A DNA stretch of 28,642 bases, taken from the NCBI GenBank assembly GCA_964558235.1, contig CAZLCK010000017.1, forward strand, positions 1-28,642, given 5' to 3'. Below are positions 7,017 through 15,995 of this stretch, one piece after another; the first letter of the stretch is position 1; each line of letters starts with the position of its first letter. This DNA comes from CAZLCK01 sp964558235. GTDB lineage: Bacteria > Actinomycetota > Coriobacteriia > Coriobacteriales > CADBOM01. The notes under the pieces were generated by a model that searched no databases, was not told the origin of the DNA, and worked only from the letters and a program-made list of their open reading frames with translations. The position numbers and the translations under genes were made by a program.

Positions 7017-7847
7017 ATGGAACCTATCACGCTTAAGAGTCTTCTAGATGCTGGTGTTCACTTTGGACATCAAACTCGCCGTTGGAATCCGAAGATGAAG
7101 CCATACATCTTCACTCAAAGAAACGGTATCTACATTCTTGATCTTAAACAAACCCTAGTCGCACTTGATGAGACTTTTACATTTGTGAGTGAACTTGCTG
7201 CTCGTGGTGGACACATTCTTTTTGTTGGCACCAAGAAGCAAGCACATCAGCCAATCGCTGATGCAGCGACTCGCTGTAATATGCCATATGTCAACGCTCG
7301 TTGGCTTGGCGGTATGCTCACAAATTTTGTAACGATCTCTGAGCGCGTCCGTCGTATGATGGAGCTTGAGGCGATGGAATCCGATGGCCGCATGGCTGCC
7401 CTTCCAAAAAAAGAGCAGATTCTTCTTCGCAAGGAGCTAGAGAAGTTACAGACCAATCTTAACGGCATCCGTGACATGAAGTCATTGCCACAAGCAGTCT
7501 TTGTAGTCGATACAAAGCGCGAGGAGATCGCAGTCAAAGAAGCTCGTCGTCTTGGAATTCCTGTAGTTGGAATGCTCGATACAAATGCTGATCCCGACGA
7601 TGTCGATTATGGTATTCCAGCAAATGATGATGCAATTCGCTCGATCACTTTGGTAAGTGAGTTAATTGCTGAGGCTGTTTTGACTGGTAGCGGCGCAAAG
7701 CCAGTCGATGAGTCTGATTTTGCACAGGATGCTGAGACTGCTAAAGAGACCTCAGCTGAAGCATCAGCTGAAGATAGCGCACAGGTGCAAGCGGACGATA
7801 GCGTACAGGTGCAAGCGGACGACAGCGCATCAGTGCAGGAGGCTTAA
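7017..7847 (+). CDS. rpsB: 30S ribosomal protein S2, with repetitive acidic tail
   Basis: S2 is a structural protein of the small ribosomal subunit, needed for S1 binding in many bacteria. The protein starts MEPITLKSLLDAGVHFGHQTRRWNPKM, the S2 signature, and contains RWLGGMLTNF and the typical DTNADPDDVDYGIPANDDAIRSI segment. It has 276 aa against the usual 230-255. The extra length is an acidic Ala/Ser/Gln/Asp tail (about 236-276) made partly of 8-residue repeats. A GGAGG Shine-Dalgarno precedes the ATG. It heads the rpsB-tsf pair, with tsf 80 bp downstream and a strong terminator after tsf. Confidence 0.98.
   Translation: MEPITLKSLLDAGVHFGHQTRRWNPKMKPYIFTQRNGIYILDLKQTLVALDETFTFVSELAARGGHILFVGTKKQAHQPIADAATRCNMPYVNARWLGGMLTNFVTISERVRRMMELEAMESDGRMAALPKKEQILLRKELEKLQTNLNGIRDMKSLPQAVFVVDTKREEIAVKEARRLGIPVVGMLDTNADPDDVDYGIPANDDAIRSITLVSELIAEAVLTGSGAKPVDESDFAQDAETAKETSAEASAEDSAQVQADDSVQVQADDSASVQEA
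7773..7841. repeat. 24-bp tandem repeat in the 3' end of rpsB
   Basis: Two almost identical 24-bp units (7773-7796 and 7797-7820, one base different) are followed by a partial, diverged third copy (7821-7841). Each full unit encodes the octapeptide DS(A/V)QVQAD of the S2 acidic tail, so the frame is kept. Confidence 0.85.
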
Positions 7848-7927
7848 AAAATTTAGGCTCCTACACTTGCTTCTACACCTATTAGTTAGTTATTTCGTTT
7901 GATTTACCAGAAAGGTATGTGAGATAG

Positions 7928-8800
7928 ATGGCCAATATTACAGCAGCCATGGTTAAAGAGCTTCGTGAGATGACCAACGTCGGTATGATGGAGTGCAAAA
8001 AAGCACTCGTCGAAGCTGATGGAGATATGGACAAGGCAGTTGACATCCTTCGTACTCAGGGTCTAGCAGCTGTCGCAAAGAAGGCAGGACGTGCTACTAA
8101 CGAGGGAACAATCGTCGTTCTCGCAAACGATGACAACACCGTTGCAGCAATGACAGAGGTCAATTGTGAAACCGACTTTGTTGGAACAAACGATGTATTT
8201 AGGGAGTATGCATTCAAGATCGGCCGTGCTGCTCTAGAGAATTCCCCAGCAGATCTCGATGCTTTCAAGGTGTGTAGCGTTGATGGTGAGTCTGTAGATG
8301 AGATCCTAACCGATGCAATTCACAAGCTTGGTGAGAATATGCAAGTTTCTCGTTTTGTTCGCATGGAGGCAAATGAGGGCTACATCTCAACTTACACTCA
8401 TATGAATGGCAAGATCGGTATCCTTGTCAAGTTTGCGATTGGCAACAAAGCAACCGCTTCTAATGAGCAGTTCATCACCTTCTCCAAGGATGTTGCAATG
8501 CAGATTGCTGCCATGGATCCTGTCTCTATCTCTCGCGATGATGTTCCAGCGGATATCGTTGCTCATGAGATGGAGATCTATAAGGCACAGGCTGCTCAAT
8601 CTGGCAAGCCAGAGAACATTCAGGAGAAGATAGCTACTGGTCGTATGGAGAAGTTCTACAAGGAGCGCTGCCTACTTGAGGAGGACTTTGTTAAGGATGG
8701 CGACAAGACTGTCGGCTCTTTGATGGCTGAGGTTGCAAAAGCTTGTTCTGATGAGATTGCAATCACCGGTTTTGAGCGTTTTTCTCTTGGTGAGGCTTAA
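7928..8800 (+). CDS. tsf: Elongation factor Ts
   Basis: EF-Ts is the guanine nucleotide exchange factor that regenerates EF-Tu-GTP during translation. The 290-aa protein has the N-terminal UBA-like domain with LREMTNVGMMECKKALVEADGD, followed by the core with MTEVNCETDFVGTNDVF, the conserved TDFV motif that contacts EF-Tu. The C-terminal part with MAEVAKACSDEIAITGFERF is typical. Length and motifs are complete. It follows rpsB by 80 bp, the usual bacterial arrangement, and is followed by an intrinsic terminator, so rpsB-tsf probably forms a two-gene transcript. No strong Shine-Dalgarno is close to the ATG; AAAGG lies about 14-15 nt upstream. Confidence 0.97.
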   Translation: MANITAAMVKELREMTNVGMMECKKALVEADGDMDKAVDILRTQGLAAVAKKAGRATNEGTIVVLANDDNTVAAMTEVNCETDFVGTNDVFREYAFKIGRAALENSPADLDAFKVCSVDGESVDEILTDAIHKLGENMQVSRFVRMEANEGYISTYTHMNGKIGILVKFAIGNKATASNEQFITFSKDVAMQIAAMDPVSISRDDVPADIVAHEMEIYKAQAAQSGKPENIQEKIATGRMEKFYKERCLLEEDFVKDGDKTVGSLMAEVAKACSDEIAITGFERFSLGEA

Positions 8801-8857
8801 AATCTACAGGTGCTCCAGTTTCGAAAAATATTTTTTCTATGAACTTGGATAGCTTAT

Positions 8858-8892
8858 AGCCCTGCAAAACTTTATTGCAGGGCTCTTTTTTT
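8858..8892 (+). terminator. Intrinsic terminator after tsf
   Basis: A 10-bp perfect stem (AGCCCTGCAA paired with TTGCAGGGCT) closes a 7-nt loop, followed directly by C and a run of seven T. It lies 58 bp after the tsf stop and separates rpsB-tsf from the pyrH transcription unit. Confidence 0.93.
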
Positions 8893-8955
8893 GTATAGTC
8901 GTTACTTGAAATTATTTGGCATAAATAAAGCAATCTTGTCGTTCAGGAGGAAGCT

Positions 8956-9669
8956 GTGAGCGAATTTATTTATGACAGAGTTTTGTTAAAACTTTCGGGC
9001 GAAGCACTCATGGGTGACCAAGGATTTGGAATTGATCCTAAGATGCTTTCGACTGTTGCAAAACAGCTAAAAGAGCTGGTTGATGGTGGGCTTGAGATTG
9101 CAATAGTTGTTGGCGGAGGAAATATCTTTAGAGGCATGGCTGCTAGCGCTGAGGGGATGGATAGAGCTCAGGCTGATTCCATTGGAATGTTGGCTACCGT
9201 TATGAATGCACTTGCATTGCAAGAAGCTCTTGAGCGCATCGGTGTTACAACGAGGGTACAAAGTGCGATCGCTATGCAACAGGTTGCCGAGCCCTACATT
9301 AGACGCAGGGCAGAGAGACATCTTGAAAAGGGTCGCGTAGTTATTTTTGCAGCTGGAACGGGCAATCCTTATTTCACTACCGATACAGCTGCGGCTCTAA
9401 GAGCATGTGAGATTAACGCACAGTGCATGCTCAAGGCGACCAAGGTCGACGGAGTTTATGATAGCGATCCAAAGGTCAATCCAGATGCAAAGAAGTTTGA
9501 TCGAATCTCATATTTAGATGTTTTGACTAAAGATATTCATGTTATGGATTCCACGGCAACATCTTTGTGCATGGATAACAACATGCCAATGATCGTATTT
9601 AATCTCAACGTCGAAAAAAGCATGTATCGCGCTTTGAAAGGCGAGGCAGTAGGCACAGTTGTTGAGTAG
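8956..9669 (+). CDS. pyrH: UMP kinase
   Basis: PyrH phosphorylates UMP to UDP with ATP in pyrimidine nucleotide synthesis. The 237-aa protein belongs to the amino-acid-kinase fold: LLKLSGEALMGDQGFGID near the N-terminus, IVVGGGNIFRGMA for the phosphate loop, and GTGNPYFTTDTAAALRACEI for nucleotide binding, all standard for the hexameric bacterial enzyme. The start is GTG at 8956, preceded by a strong AGGAGG at 8945-8950. It begins a new unit after the tsf terminator and is followed by frr, the normal partner in this block. Confidence 0.97.
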   Translation: MSEFIYDRVLLKLSGEALMGDQGFGIDPKMLSTVAKQLKELVDGGLEIAIVVGGGNIFRGMAASAEGMDRAQADSIGMLATVMNALALQEALERIGVTTRVQSAIAMQQVAEPYIRRRAERHLEKGRVVIFAAGTGNPYFTTDTAAALRACEINAQCMLKATKVDGVYDSDPKVNPDAKKFDRISYLDVLTKDIHVMDSTATSLCMDNNMPMIVFNLNVEKSMYRALKGEAVGTVVE

Positions 9670-9721
9670 AAAGTCTATGCCGATGCAAAGTACGATTTTT
9701 AGTTTTTAAGATCTTTTCGCA

Positions 9722-9727
9722 TATAAT
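9722..9727 (+). promoter_or_regulatory. Candidate -10 box upstream of frr
   Basis: A perfect TATAAT lies 59 bp before the frr ATG, in the 116-bp gap after pyrH. No good -35 hexamer is visible at the right distance, so this is a weak suggestion that frr and downstream genes have their own promoter in addition to read-through from pyrH. Confidence 0.3.
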
Positions 9728-9785
9728 TAGTAGGGTCTAACTGGGTGCTAAATTACTTCATTAAACGACAAAAGGGATATAACCT

Positions 9786-10343
9786 ATGAGTAACGAGATA
9801 ATTGATGCTGCAAAACAATCTATGGAAAAATCACTAGCCAGTCTATCCAGCGCTTATTCGACAGTTCGTACTGGTCGTGCATCTGCAAAGAATCTTGAGC
9901 ATATAACGGTCGATTATTACGGAGCTTCAACCCCAATTACTCAAGTTGCATCTATCAAGGTGCCAGAGGCTCATCTTTTAGTTATTGAGCCATGGGATAA
10001 GTCTTTGGTCAGCTCAATAGAAAAGGCCATCCAAAGCAGTGATTTAGGAATTACTCCTAATAATGATGGGTCTTCGATCAGGCTTCCTTTCCCTGCTCCA
10101 AATGAGGAGAGGAGAAAGGAACTGGTCAAACAGTGCAGCAAGTATGCAGAGGATACCAAGGTATCTGTTAGAAATGCTCGCCGTGATGCAAATTCAAAGA
10201 TCGAAAAATCTCGAAAAGCTGGAGATATCACAGAAGACGATGAGCGCAAGCTGCAAAATGATATTCAAAAACTAACAGATGAGTATGTTGGCAAGATAAA
10301 TGATATGTTTGCTGCCAAAGAAGCTGAGGTCATGGAGATCTAG
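9786..10343 (+). CDS. frr: Ribosome recycling factor
   Basis: RRF works with EF-G to split the post-termination ribosome. The 185-aa length is exact for the family. Visible signatures are the N-terminal LASLSSAYSTVRTGRAS, YYGASTPITQVASI, the central IEPWDKSL and AIQSSDLGITPNNDG, then IRLPFPAPNEERRKELVK and the helix-rich C-terminus with VRNARRDAN. An AAAGGG Shine-Dalgarno lies about 10 nt upstream of the ATG. uppS starts 3 bp after the stop, indicating tight coupling in an frr-uppS-cdsA operon. Confidence 0.98.
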   Translation: MSNEIIDAAKQSMEKSLASLSSAYSTVRTGRASAKNLEHITVDYYGASTPITQVASIKVPEAHLLVIEPWDKSLVSSIEKAIQSSDLGITPNNDGSSIRLPFPAPNEERRKELVKQCSKYAEDTKVSVRNARRDANSKIEKSRKAGDITEDDERKLQNDIQKLTDEYVGKINDMFAAKEAEVMEI

Positions 10344-10345
10344 CG

Positions 10346-11131
10346 GTGGGTATGCCTCTGCAACAGCTCGAAGCTTATCTGGGAGATCGGACAAGAGAGC
10401 TCGATCTAAGCAACTACGACTCTCAAAAGATTCCAACACATATCGCCATCATAATGGATGGTAATGGTAGGTGGGCGCAATCTAGAGGATTGTCGCGCAG
10501 TCAGGGCCACGAAGCTGGTATCGAGGGTGTTCGTGCAGCGATTAGAACATGCAGTGATATTGGTGTGCGATATCTGACAATCTATTCATTCTCCACAGAA
10601 AATTGGAATAGACCTCAGTATGAAGTCGATCTTTTGATGGAACTTTTTGCCAATACGATGGCTGCCGAGGTTGAAGGTCTGCATGAAGAGGGTGTAGTTG
10701 TAAAGCTTATTGGCGATATCTCTGCTCTTCCCAAGGAGACCAAAGATACATTTTTGTCTGCGATTGAGAAAACCTCTGATAATCCTGGAATGATGCTAAT
10801 AATGGCTGTAAATTATGGTGGACAAGATGAGATAGTAAGAGCTGCTCAACAAGTTGCTCAGGATTGCTTAGATAAAAAAATTTCCGTTGAAGATATCAAC
10901 AAAGACTACTTTGCTTCCAGACTTTACACTTACGATATTCCCGATCCCGACCTTATTATTAGAACAAGTGGGGAGTTTAGGATCAGCAATTTTTTGCTTT
11001 GGCAAAGTGCGTATTCAGAGTTTTATATAACAGATGTTTTGTGGCCTGATTTTGATAATGTTGAGCTTGTGCGTGCGATTTTATCTTACCAAAGTCGGGA
11101 CAGACGTTTCGGTAAGGTGAGTAATCAATGA
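10346..11131 (+). CDS. uppS: Isoprenyl (undecaprenyl) diphosphate synthase
   Basis: This cis-prenyltransferase condenses farnesyl diphosphate with isopentenyl units to give the C55 carrier lipid for peptidoglycan and other wall polymers. Signatures: HIAIIMDGNGRWAQSRG with the catalytic Asp, GHEAGIEGVRAAIRTC, LTIYSFSTENWNRP, and the C-terminal PDPDLIIRTSGEFRISNFLLWQ. At 261 aa it is complete. The start is taken as GTG at 10346, with GGAGA upstream inside the end of frr; an ATG two codons later is possible. The stop overlaps the cdsA start as ATGA. Confidence 0.96.
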   Translation: MGMPLQQLEAYLGDRTRELDLSNYDSQKIPTHIAIIMDGNGRWAQSRGLSRSQGHEAGIEGVRAAIRTCSDIGVRYLTIYSFSTENWNRPQYEVDLLMELFANTMAAEVEGLHEEGVVVKLIGDISALPKETKDTFLSAIEKTSDNPGMMLIMAVNYGGQDEIVRAAQQVAQDCLDKKISVEDINKDYFASRLYTYDIPDPDLIIRTSGEFRISNFLLWQSAYSEFYITDVLWPDFDNVELVRAILSYQSRDRRFGKVSNQ

Positions 11132-11988
11132 AAAACGAGACTGAAGTTCAAATAGATGAAACTACATTAAAATCGCTTAAAAAAAGCACAGGAAGATTCA
11201 AAACGGGACTTATTTTTTCTGTGCTAGTTTTGCTTTGTCTGCTATTAAGTGAGATATCTACAGTCATTTTGGCCGCAGTTTTAGCGGCGCTTTGTGCTTT
11301 TGAGATGTTTTCGCTACTGAGGATCGATGCTAAGCTTCCAAATGAATGGATGGGCGTAACGGCGGCTGCTCTATATCCGCTTAGTTTTGTGTGGTTTAGG
11401 ATCGAAGGCTTTCTACTTTTAACTTTGATCCTTACGGCTACTGTTATGGTGTGGTATGTAGCCTCACCTAAAGCTCGTATCACCGATGCGGCAGCTACGG
11501 TATTCGGTTCGCTATACACTGGGCTAATGCTTTCATCCCTAGTGATTATCCGCACAGGAATACCTGGATTTTGGGGAGGCTGCTTAGCCACTGCAGTTGT
11601 GTTTGCTGTGTGGGCTAGCGACACAATGGCCTATGTATGGGGATCACGTTTGGGCAGACACCGTATGGCGCCACGCATCTCTCCGAAAAAGTCATGGGAA
11701 GGCTGTGTAGCAGGTCTTATAGGCTCAGTTGTTATCTGGCTTGCAATTCCATTTATCCCCGGTGTTTATATCGATTTTCCAGTAGCAATTCTTTGTGGAA
11801 TTATATCTGGAATATTCGCCGTTTTAGGAGATTTAGCTGAGTCTAGAATTAAAAGGGCTGCTGGGAAAAAAGACTCAGGAAGTCTTTTACCTGGGCATGG
11901 TGGATTCTTAGACAGATGCGATGCTTTGATTATGGGTGGAGCATCTTCGGCTATTTGCCTAATATTTGCTGGTGTTATAACAATTTAG
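11128..11988 (+). CDS. cdsA: Phosphatidate cytidylyltransferase
   Basis: CdsA makes CDP-diacylglycerol from phosphatidic acid and CTP, the branch point to phosphatidylglycerol and other phospholipids. The 286-aa protein is an integral membrane enzyme: after a charged cytoplasmic N-terminus of about 28 residues come several hydrophobic helices. The C-terminal family signature is present as SPKKSWEG, then LGDLAESRIKRAAGKKDSG and LLPGHGGFLDRCDALI. It overlaps the uppS stop by 4 bp (ATGA). dxr begins 160 bp downstream. Confidence 0.96.
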   Translation: MKNETEVQIDETTLKSLKKSTGRFKTGLIFSVLVLLCLLLSEISTVILAAVLAALCAFEMFSLLRIDAKLPNEWMGVTAAALYPLSFVWFRIEGFLLLTLILTATVMVWYVASPKARITDAAATVFGSLYTGLMLSSLVIIRTGIPGFWGGCLATAVVFAVWASDTMAYVWGSRLGRHRMAPRISPKKSWEGCVAGLIGSVVIWLAIPFIPGVYIDFPVAILCGIISGIFAVLGDLAESRIKRAAGKKDSGSLLPGHGGFLDRCDALIMGGASSAICLIFAGVITI

Positions 11989-12148
11989 AACTTAAAGGTA
12001 GTTACTTTTTAGTAAGGGTCACATTAGTGAAATCTGTGCGTTCAGGGGCAGTGTTTAAATGTCGATCGCTTAGATAAAACTTCATTGATAATCAAAACCA
12101 TCGAGTTTATAAACTAAGGGTTCAAAAGACTATATACGGGTGAGTTTT

Positions 12149-13384
12149 ATGTCGAATATTAAAGATAGACAAACTCAAAGCACAACTTGCTCTACAGATA
12201 AAAACCCAGTTGCGCTAACTCTTTTGGGATCAACTGGATCTATTGGAAGACAAACCTTAGATGTTGTAAAAAAATCTGGAGGAGTTGTTAGAGTCGTCGC
12301 TCTTTGCGCCAATAGATCAGTAGAGCTTTTAGTAAGACAAGCCATAGAATTTGACGTAAAGCATATTGTTATTGCCGACGAATATCAAAAAGATCATCCA
12401 GCACTGTTGGAGCTTCCATCAGATGTAAAAGTACAGTGGGGAAAGTCAGCAATTGAACAGTTGGCTTCTAATCCAGTAGAGCTTTGCGATAACGAAACTT
12501 CAGATATTGTTCTAAATGCTTTGGTTGGATTTGCTGGTATTCGTGCAAGTTTAGCTGCAATAACAAGCGGGAGAGTTTTAGCTCTTGCTAATAAGGAGTC
12601 GTTAGTTGCTGGCGGAGATCTGATTATGCCAAAGTGCAAAAAAAATCAGCTTTTACCAGTGGATTCAGAACATTCCGCAATCTTTCAATGCTTGATTGGA
12701 GAAAAATCTAACGAAGTAAAAAGACTTTGGATTACAGCCTCTGGCGGACCTTTTAGAGCTAAGAATAGAGACGAGTTAGAAAAGGTTACTGTGCAAGATG
12801 CACTTGCTCACCCGACATGGTCGATGGGAAAAAAGATCACAATCGATTCGTCGACTCTAATGAATAAGGGTCTAGAAGTTATAGAGGCTCACCATCTCTT
12901 TAATTGCAGTTATGACGATATTGTAGTGGTCGTACATCCACAAAGCTGTATCCATTCGATGGTTGAATTTAAAGATGGCTCTGTTAAAGCTCACTTAGGC
13001 GTAACTGATATGAGAATTCCAATCCAGCTGGCATTAAGTTTTCCAAACAGATGGGAAAGTCCATGTGAGAGTTTAGATTTTAGAGCTTTAAAACATTTGG
13101 ACTTTGATTTTCCTGATACGAAAACCTTTGGATGTCTAGCACTTGCAATAGGGGCTGGAAAAAAAGGCGGTACAGCGCCAGCGGTATTAAATGCAGCAAA
13201 TGAGGTTGCTGTCGATGCATTTTTGTCGAAAAAATGTGGATATCTAGATATAGAACGTACAGTTGAAGAGGTCTTGTCTTACCATAAGTCCAGTCCAGTA
13301 GAGTCAATCGAACAACTCGAAGAGGTTGACGCTTGGGCCAGGATTCAAGCTCAGACTGTGCTAGTAAAATCAACTAAATCTTAG
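12149..13384 (+). CDS. dxr: 1-deoxy-D-xylulose 5-phosphate reductoisomerase
   Basis: Dxr carries out the first committed step of the MEP isoprenoid pathway, turning DXP into MEP with NADPH. The NADPH site LLGSTGSIGRQTLDVV and the metal/substrate segments LPVDSEHSAIFQCL, ASGGPFR and TIDSSTLMNKGLEVIEAH are all present. I chose ATG at 12149 because GGTGA lies 5 nt upstream; an in-frame GTG at 12140 would add three residues. The protein is about 411 aa with a polar N-terminal extension of roughly 20 residues before the Rossmann fold. It feeds the same pathway as ispG two genes downstream and supplies precursors for uppS. Confidence 0.96.
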   Translation: MSNIKDRQTQSTTCSTDKNPVALTLLGSTGSIGRQTLDVVKKSGGVVRVVALCANRSVELLVRQAIEFDVKHIVIADEYQKDHPALLELPSDVKVQWGKSAIEQLASNPVELCDNETSDIVLNALVGFAGIRASLAAITSGRVLALANKESLVAGGDLIMPKCKKNQLLPVDSEHSAIFQCLIGEKSNEVKRLWITASGGPFRAKNRDELEKVTVQDALAHPTWSMGKKITIDSSTLMNKGLEVIEAHHLFNCSYDDIVVVVHPQSCIHSMVEFKDGSVKAHLGVTDMRIPIQLALSFPNRWESPCESLDFRALKHLDFDFPDTKTFGCLALAIGAGKKGGTAPAVLNAANEVAVDAFLSKKCGYLDIERTVEEVLSYHKSSPVESIEQLEEVDAWARIQAQTVLVKSTKS

Positions 13385-13486
13385 TTTGTAGCACCTATAT
13401 TCATCTTGTGTATGGTTTGATCGTGATCTTCTAGGCATATTCATATGACGCTTTTGTTACATGAGTATGTTTTGAAGTGTTAAGAG

Positions 13487-14800
13487 TTGGATTTTATGAC
13501 TGATATTATTCTGATTATTTTTTGGGGAGTAGTTTTACTCTCTATCATCGTTGTAATTCATGAGGCGGGTCACTATTTTGCTGCCCGTGCTTTTAAAATC
13601 AGAGTTTTGGAGTTCATGGTTGGACTTCCAGGCCCTAATAAAGGCTATAGGCCAAAAAATAGTCGTACCAAGTTTGGCATTACAGCGATCCCTTTAGGTG
13701 GATATGCACGTATTGCAGGTATGGAGCAGGATGTAAAAGATGAGTATTTAGAGAAAGCAGCTGCCTATCTATACAAGCATGGCATGTTAGATGCCGAAGC
13801 TATTGAAAAGTCTAGCGAGGTCTTTGGTTTTGATATGAAAGAGGCGCTAGACTGTTTGTGCGAATGGGGGAGTGCGCAAAAGATCTCCTCGAAACATACT
13901 GGTGATACCTATTTTACGCCGGAGTTTGGTGAATATAAGCTGGGCGATGTACGTCCACTTGATAATCCAAATAAATTTATTGAAGAAGAAAAATCGCAAA
14001 CCTATATCTCGCTTCCATGGGGAAAACGTCTTGTCATTTTGTTTGCTGGACCCGTTGCAAATCTCTTAACAGCGATCATCGTTGTTACCTTGACGCTTTG
14101 CCTAGTTGGCACAAGTGCGGCCTCTCTAACCATCTCTTCGGTTACAGAGGATAGTCCTGCAGCAACTGCGGGTCTTCAAGCTGGAGACACAATAACCTCG
14201 ATAGATGGGCAACAAGTTAGCTCTTGGAGTGAATTTTTGACCCTCATGAGTGATGTGGAAGTAGGTCAAGAAGTTCAGCTTACATACGAACGCGATGGGC
14301 AAAGTTATAGCGCAACTATGACAACACAAAGTGCGCAAGATGAAGACCGTGCAATTATCGGTGTTGTGGCTGGGATTGAAAACCAAAGATATACACTCGC
14401 CGAAGGGTTTAATCAGTCACTTTCATATATTGGACAGACCACAGAGGCGATCATTAGTCTGTTTAATCCCGCACAAAGCGCTGAGGTAATTAGTCAGTCT
14501 ACATCTGTTGTCGGCATTTCCGTAGTCGCTAAGGAGGCGGCAAGTGCAGGATTTGTGAGCTTTATCTGGCTTGTTGCAGTCTTATCCATCTCTATTGGAC
14601 TTATGAATCTATTGCCATTAATGCCTCTAGATGGTGGCAGGATTGTAGTTGAGACAATTCAAAAGATCGCCAGAAGAAAATTGCCGATGTCGTTTATAAA
14701 TGGTTACTCTATGGTTGGTCTCTTCTTGACAATGCTTCTCTTTATAGTTGTGATTGGACAAGATATTGGGAATCTAATTAGCGGGACTTTCCCAATATAG
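13487..14800 (+). CDS. rseP: RseP-type site-2 zinc metalloprotease (M50) with PDZ domain and a cytoplasmic insertion
   Basis: This intramembrane protease cleaves membrane-bound anti-sigma factors or signal-peptide remnants. TM1 holds the zinc site HEAGH (residues 25-29); a PDZ domain spans roughly 205-295 (DSPAATAGLQAGDTITSIDG); the third zinc ligand is in LMPLDGGRIV near the C-terminus; at least four hydrophobic segments are seen. Between GGYARIAGME (71-80) and the second membrane region lies an extra segment of about 85 residues that looks like a helix-turn-helix or winged helix. The start is TTG at 13487 or, equally likely, ATG at 13496 (three codons shorter); neither has a strong Shine-Dalgarno. 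It lies between dxr and ispG as in many relatives. Confidence 0.94.
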   Translation: MDFMTDIILIIFWGVVLLSIIVVIHEAGHYFAARAFKIRVLEFMVGLPGPNKGYRPKNSRTKFGITAIPLGGYARIAGMEQDVKDEYLEKAAAYLYKHGMLDAEAIEKSSEVFGFDMKEALDCLCEWGSAQKISSKHTGDTYFTPEFGEYKLGDVRPLDNPNKFIEEEKSQTYISLPWGKRLVILFAGPVANLLTAIIVVTLTLCLVGTSAASLTISSVTEDSPAATAGLQAGDTITSIDGQQVSSWSEFLTLMSDVEVGQEVQLTYERDGQSYSATMTTQSAQDEDRAIIGVVAGIENQRYTLAEGFNQSLSYIGQTTEAIISLFNPAQSAEVISQSTSVVGISVVAKEAASAGFVSFIWLVAVLSISIGLMNLLPLMPLDGGRIVVETIQKIARRKLPMSFINGYSMVGLFLTMLLFIVVIGQDIGNLISGTFPI

Positions 14801-14819
14801 GCATAAGACGAGTGTAGTT

Positions 14820-15995
14820 ATGGGTGATATCAATATGGATTCAAAGACTCAAAACACTTCACATGATTTGGTTACTTTGGATCACCAACATGAGCGTTCA
14901 TCACAATCTTTGCTTTCGAAGAAAACTTTGCAGACTCAAAATATTCCGCGCAATCTCACACGAAAAGTAAATGTGGGAGGTGTTGGCATAGGTCAAGGCT
15001 CTCCAGTGAGTGTGCAAACTATGCTTTCTATACCAACCACTGACGTTGATCGATGTCTAGACGAAATCAATAGGATGGCCTCTTTGGGGTGCGAGATCAT
15101 TCGTCTCGCTCTTCCGGATAAAAAGAGTATTTGTGCATTTGAAGAGATTTGCAAGTCAAGCGTTTTGCCAGTTGTAGCCGATATTCATTTCGATTACAAG
15201 CTTGCTATCGAGGCGGCAAAAAGAGGTGCAGCAAAGCTTCGGATTAACCCTGGCAATATCGGAGGTATCCAAAAGGTCGATGCTGTGATCGATGCAGCTG
15301 GTGAGGCTAATATTCCAATTCGGATCGGTGTTAATGCAGGTTCTCTAGATTCTACTATCGCAGATATGCAGGGCGTTTCTTTAAGTGAGAAGCTTGCAAT
15401 TAGTGCTCAAGAATATGTGGAGCATTTTGAGTCTAGAGGCTTTAAAGATATTGTTGTATCTGCAAAGGCTCATGACGTTTTAACTACGATAGATGCATAT
15501 AGGATTATCTCCAAAAGTTTGCCAACTGTTCCGCTTCACATTGGAATTACTGAGGCGGGAACGCTTCGCCAGGGGACAGTTAAATCAGCCGTTGGACTTG
15601 GAATTTTGTTAGCAGAGGGTATAGGAGATACTCTAAGGGTGTCTTTGACGGCCGATATTTCAGAAGAGGTTTTGGTTGGCTGGGAGATTTTGTCTGCTCT
15701 TGGAATTAGACGAAGAACTCCTGAGCTAATTAGCTGTCCAACTTGCGGCAGAACAAAAGTCGATTTGATCAGTATGGCTAAAGAAGTATCAAAGCGTCTT
15801 GAGAATATTTCGCTGCCTATTAAGGTGGCGGTAATGGGATGTGTTGTTAACGGGCCAGGAGAGGCAGCAGATGCAGATATTGGAATGGCTGCTGGAGCTG
15901 GGTTTGGAACGATCTTTAAACACGGTGAGGTTATAAGACGAGTGGACGAAAAAGATATTGTTGACGTACTTTTTGAGGAGATTGAAAAGTTATAG
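14820..15995 (+). CDS. ispG: 4-hydroxy-3-methylbut-2-en-1-yl diphosphate synthase (GcpE/IspG)
   Basis: IspG reduces MEcPP to HMBPP in the MEP pathway using a [4Fe-4S] cluster. The TIM-barrel part begins after an unusual polar N-terminal extension of about 45 residues, with RKVNVGGVGIGQGSPVSVQTM, and includes ADIHFDYKLA and LRINPGNIGG. The C-terminal cluster domain has SCPTCGRTKVD and MGCVVNGPGEAADADIG, with the three cysteine ligands and the glutamate. The length of 391 aa is longer than the usual 350-370 because of the extension. It starts 19 bp after rseP. Electron donors are usually ferredoxin or flavodoxin; a ferredoxin gene lies in the window but is not linked. Confidence 0.96.
   Translation: MGDINMDSKTQNTSHDLVTLDHQHERSSQSLLSKKTLQTQNIPRNLTRKVNVGGVGIGQGSPVSVQTMLSIPTTDVDRCLDEINRMASLGCEIIRLALPDKKSICAFEEICKSSVLPVVADIHFDYKLAIEAAKRGAAKLRINPGNIGGIQKVDAVIDAAGEANIPIRIGVNAGSLDSTIADMQGVSLSEKLAISAQEYVEHFESRGFKDIVVSAKAHDVLTTIDAYRIISKSLPTVPLHIGITEAGTLRQGTVKSAVGLGILLAEGIGDTLRVSLTADISEEVLVGWEILSALGIRRRTPELISCPTCGRTKVDLISMAKEVSKRLENISLPIKVAVMGCVVNGPGEAADADIGMAAGAGFGTIFKHGEVIRRVDEKDIVDVLFEEIEKL

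Noticed and set aside
11148..11624. A 158-codon minus-strand frame opposite cdsA
   Set aside because: It is antisense to a clear membrane enzyme gene; the composition reflects reverse-complemented hydrophobic codons.
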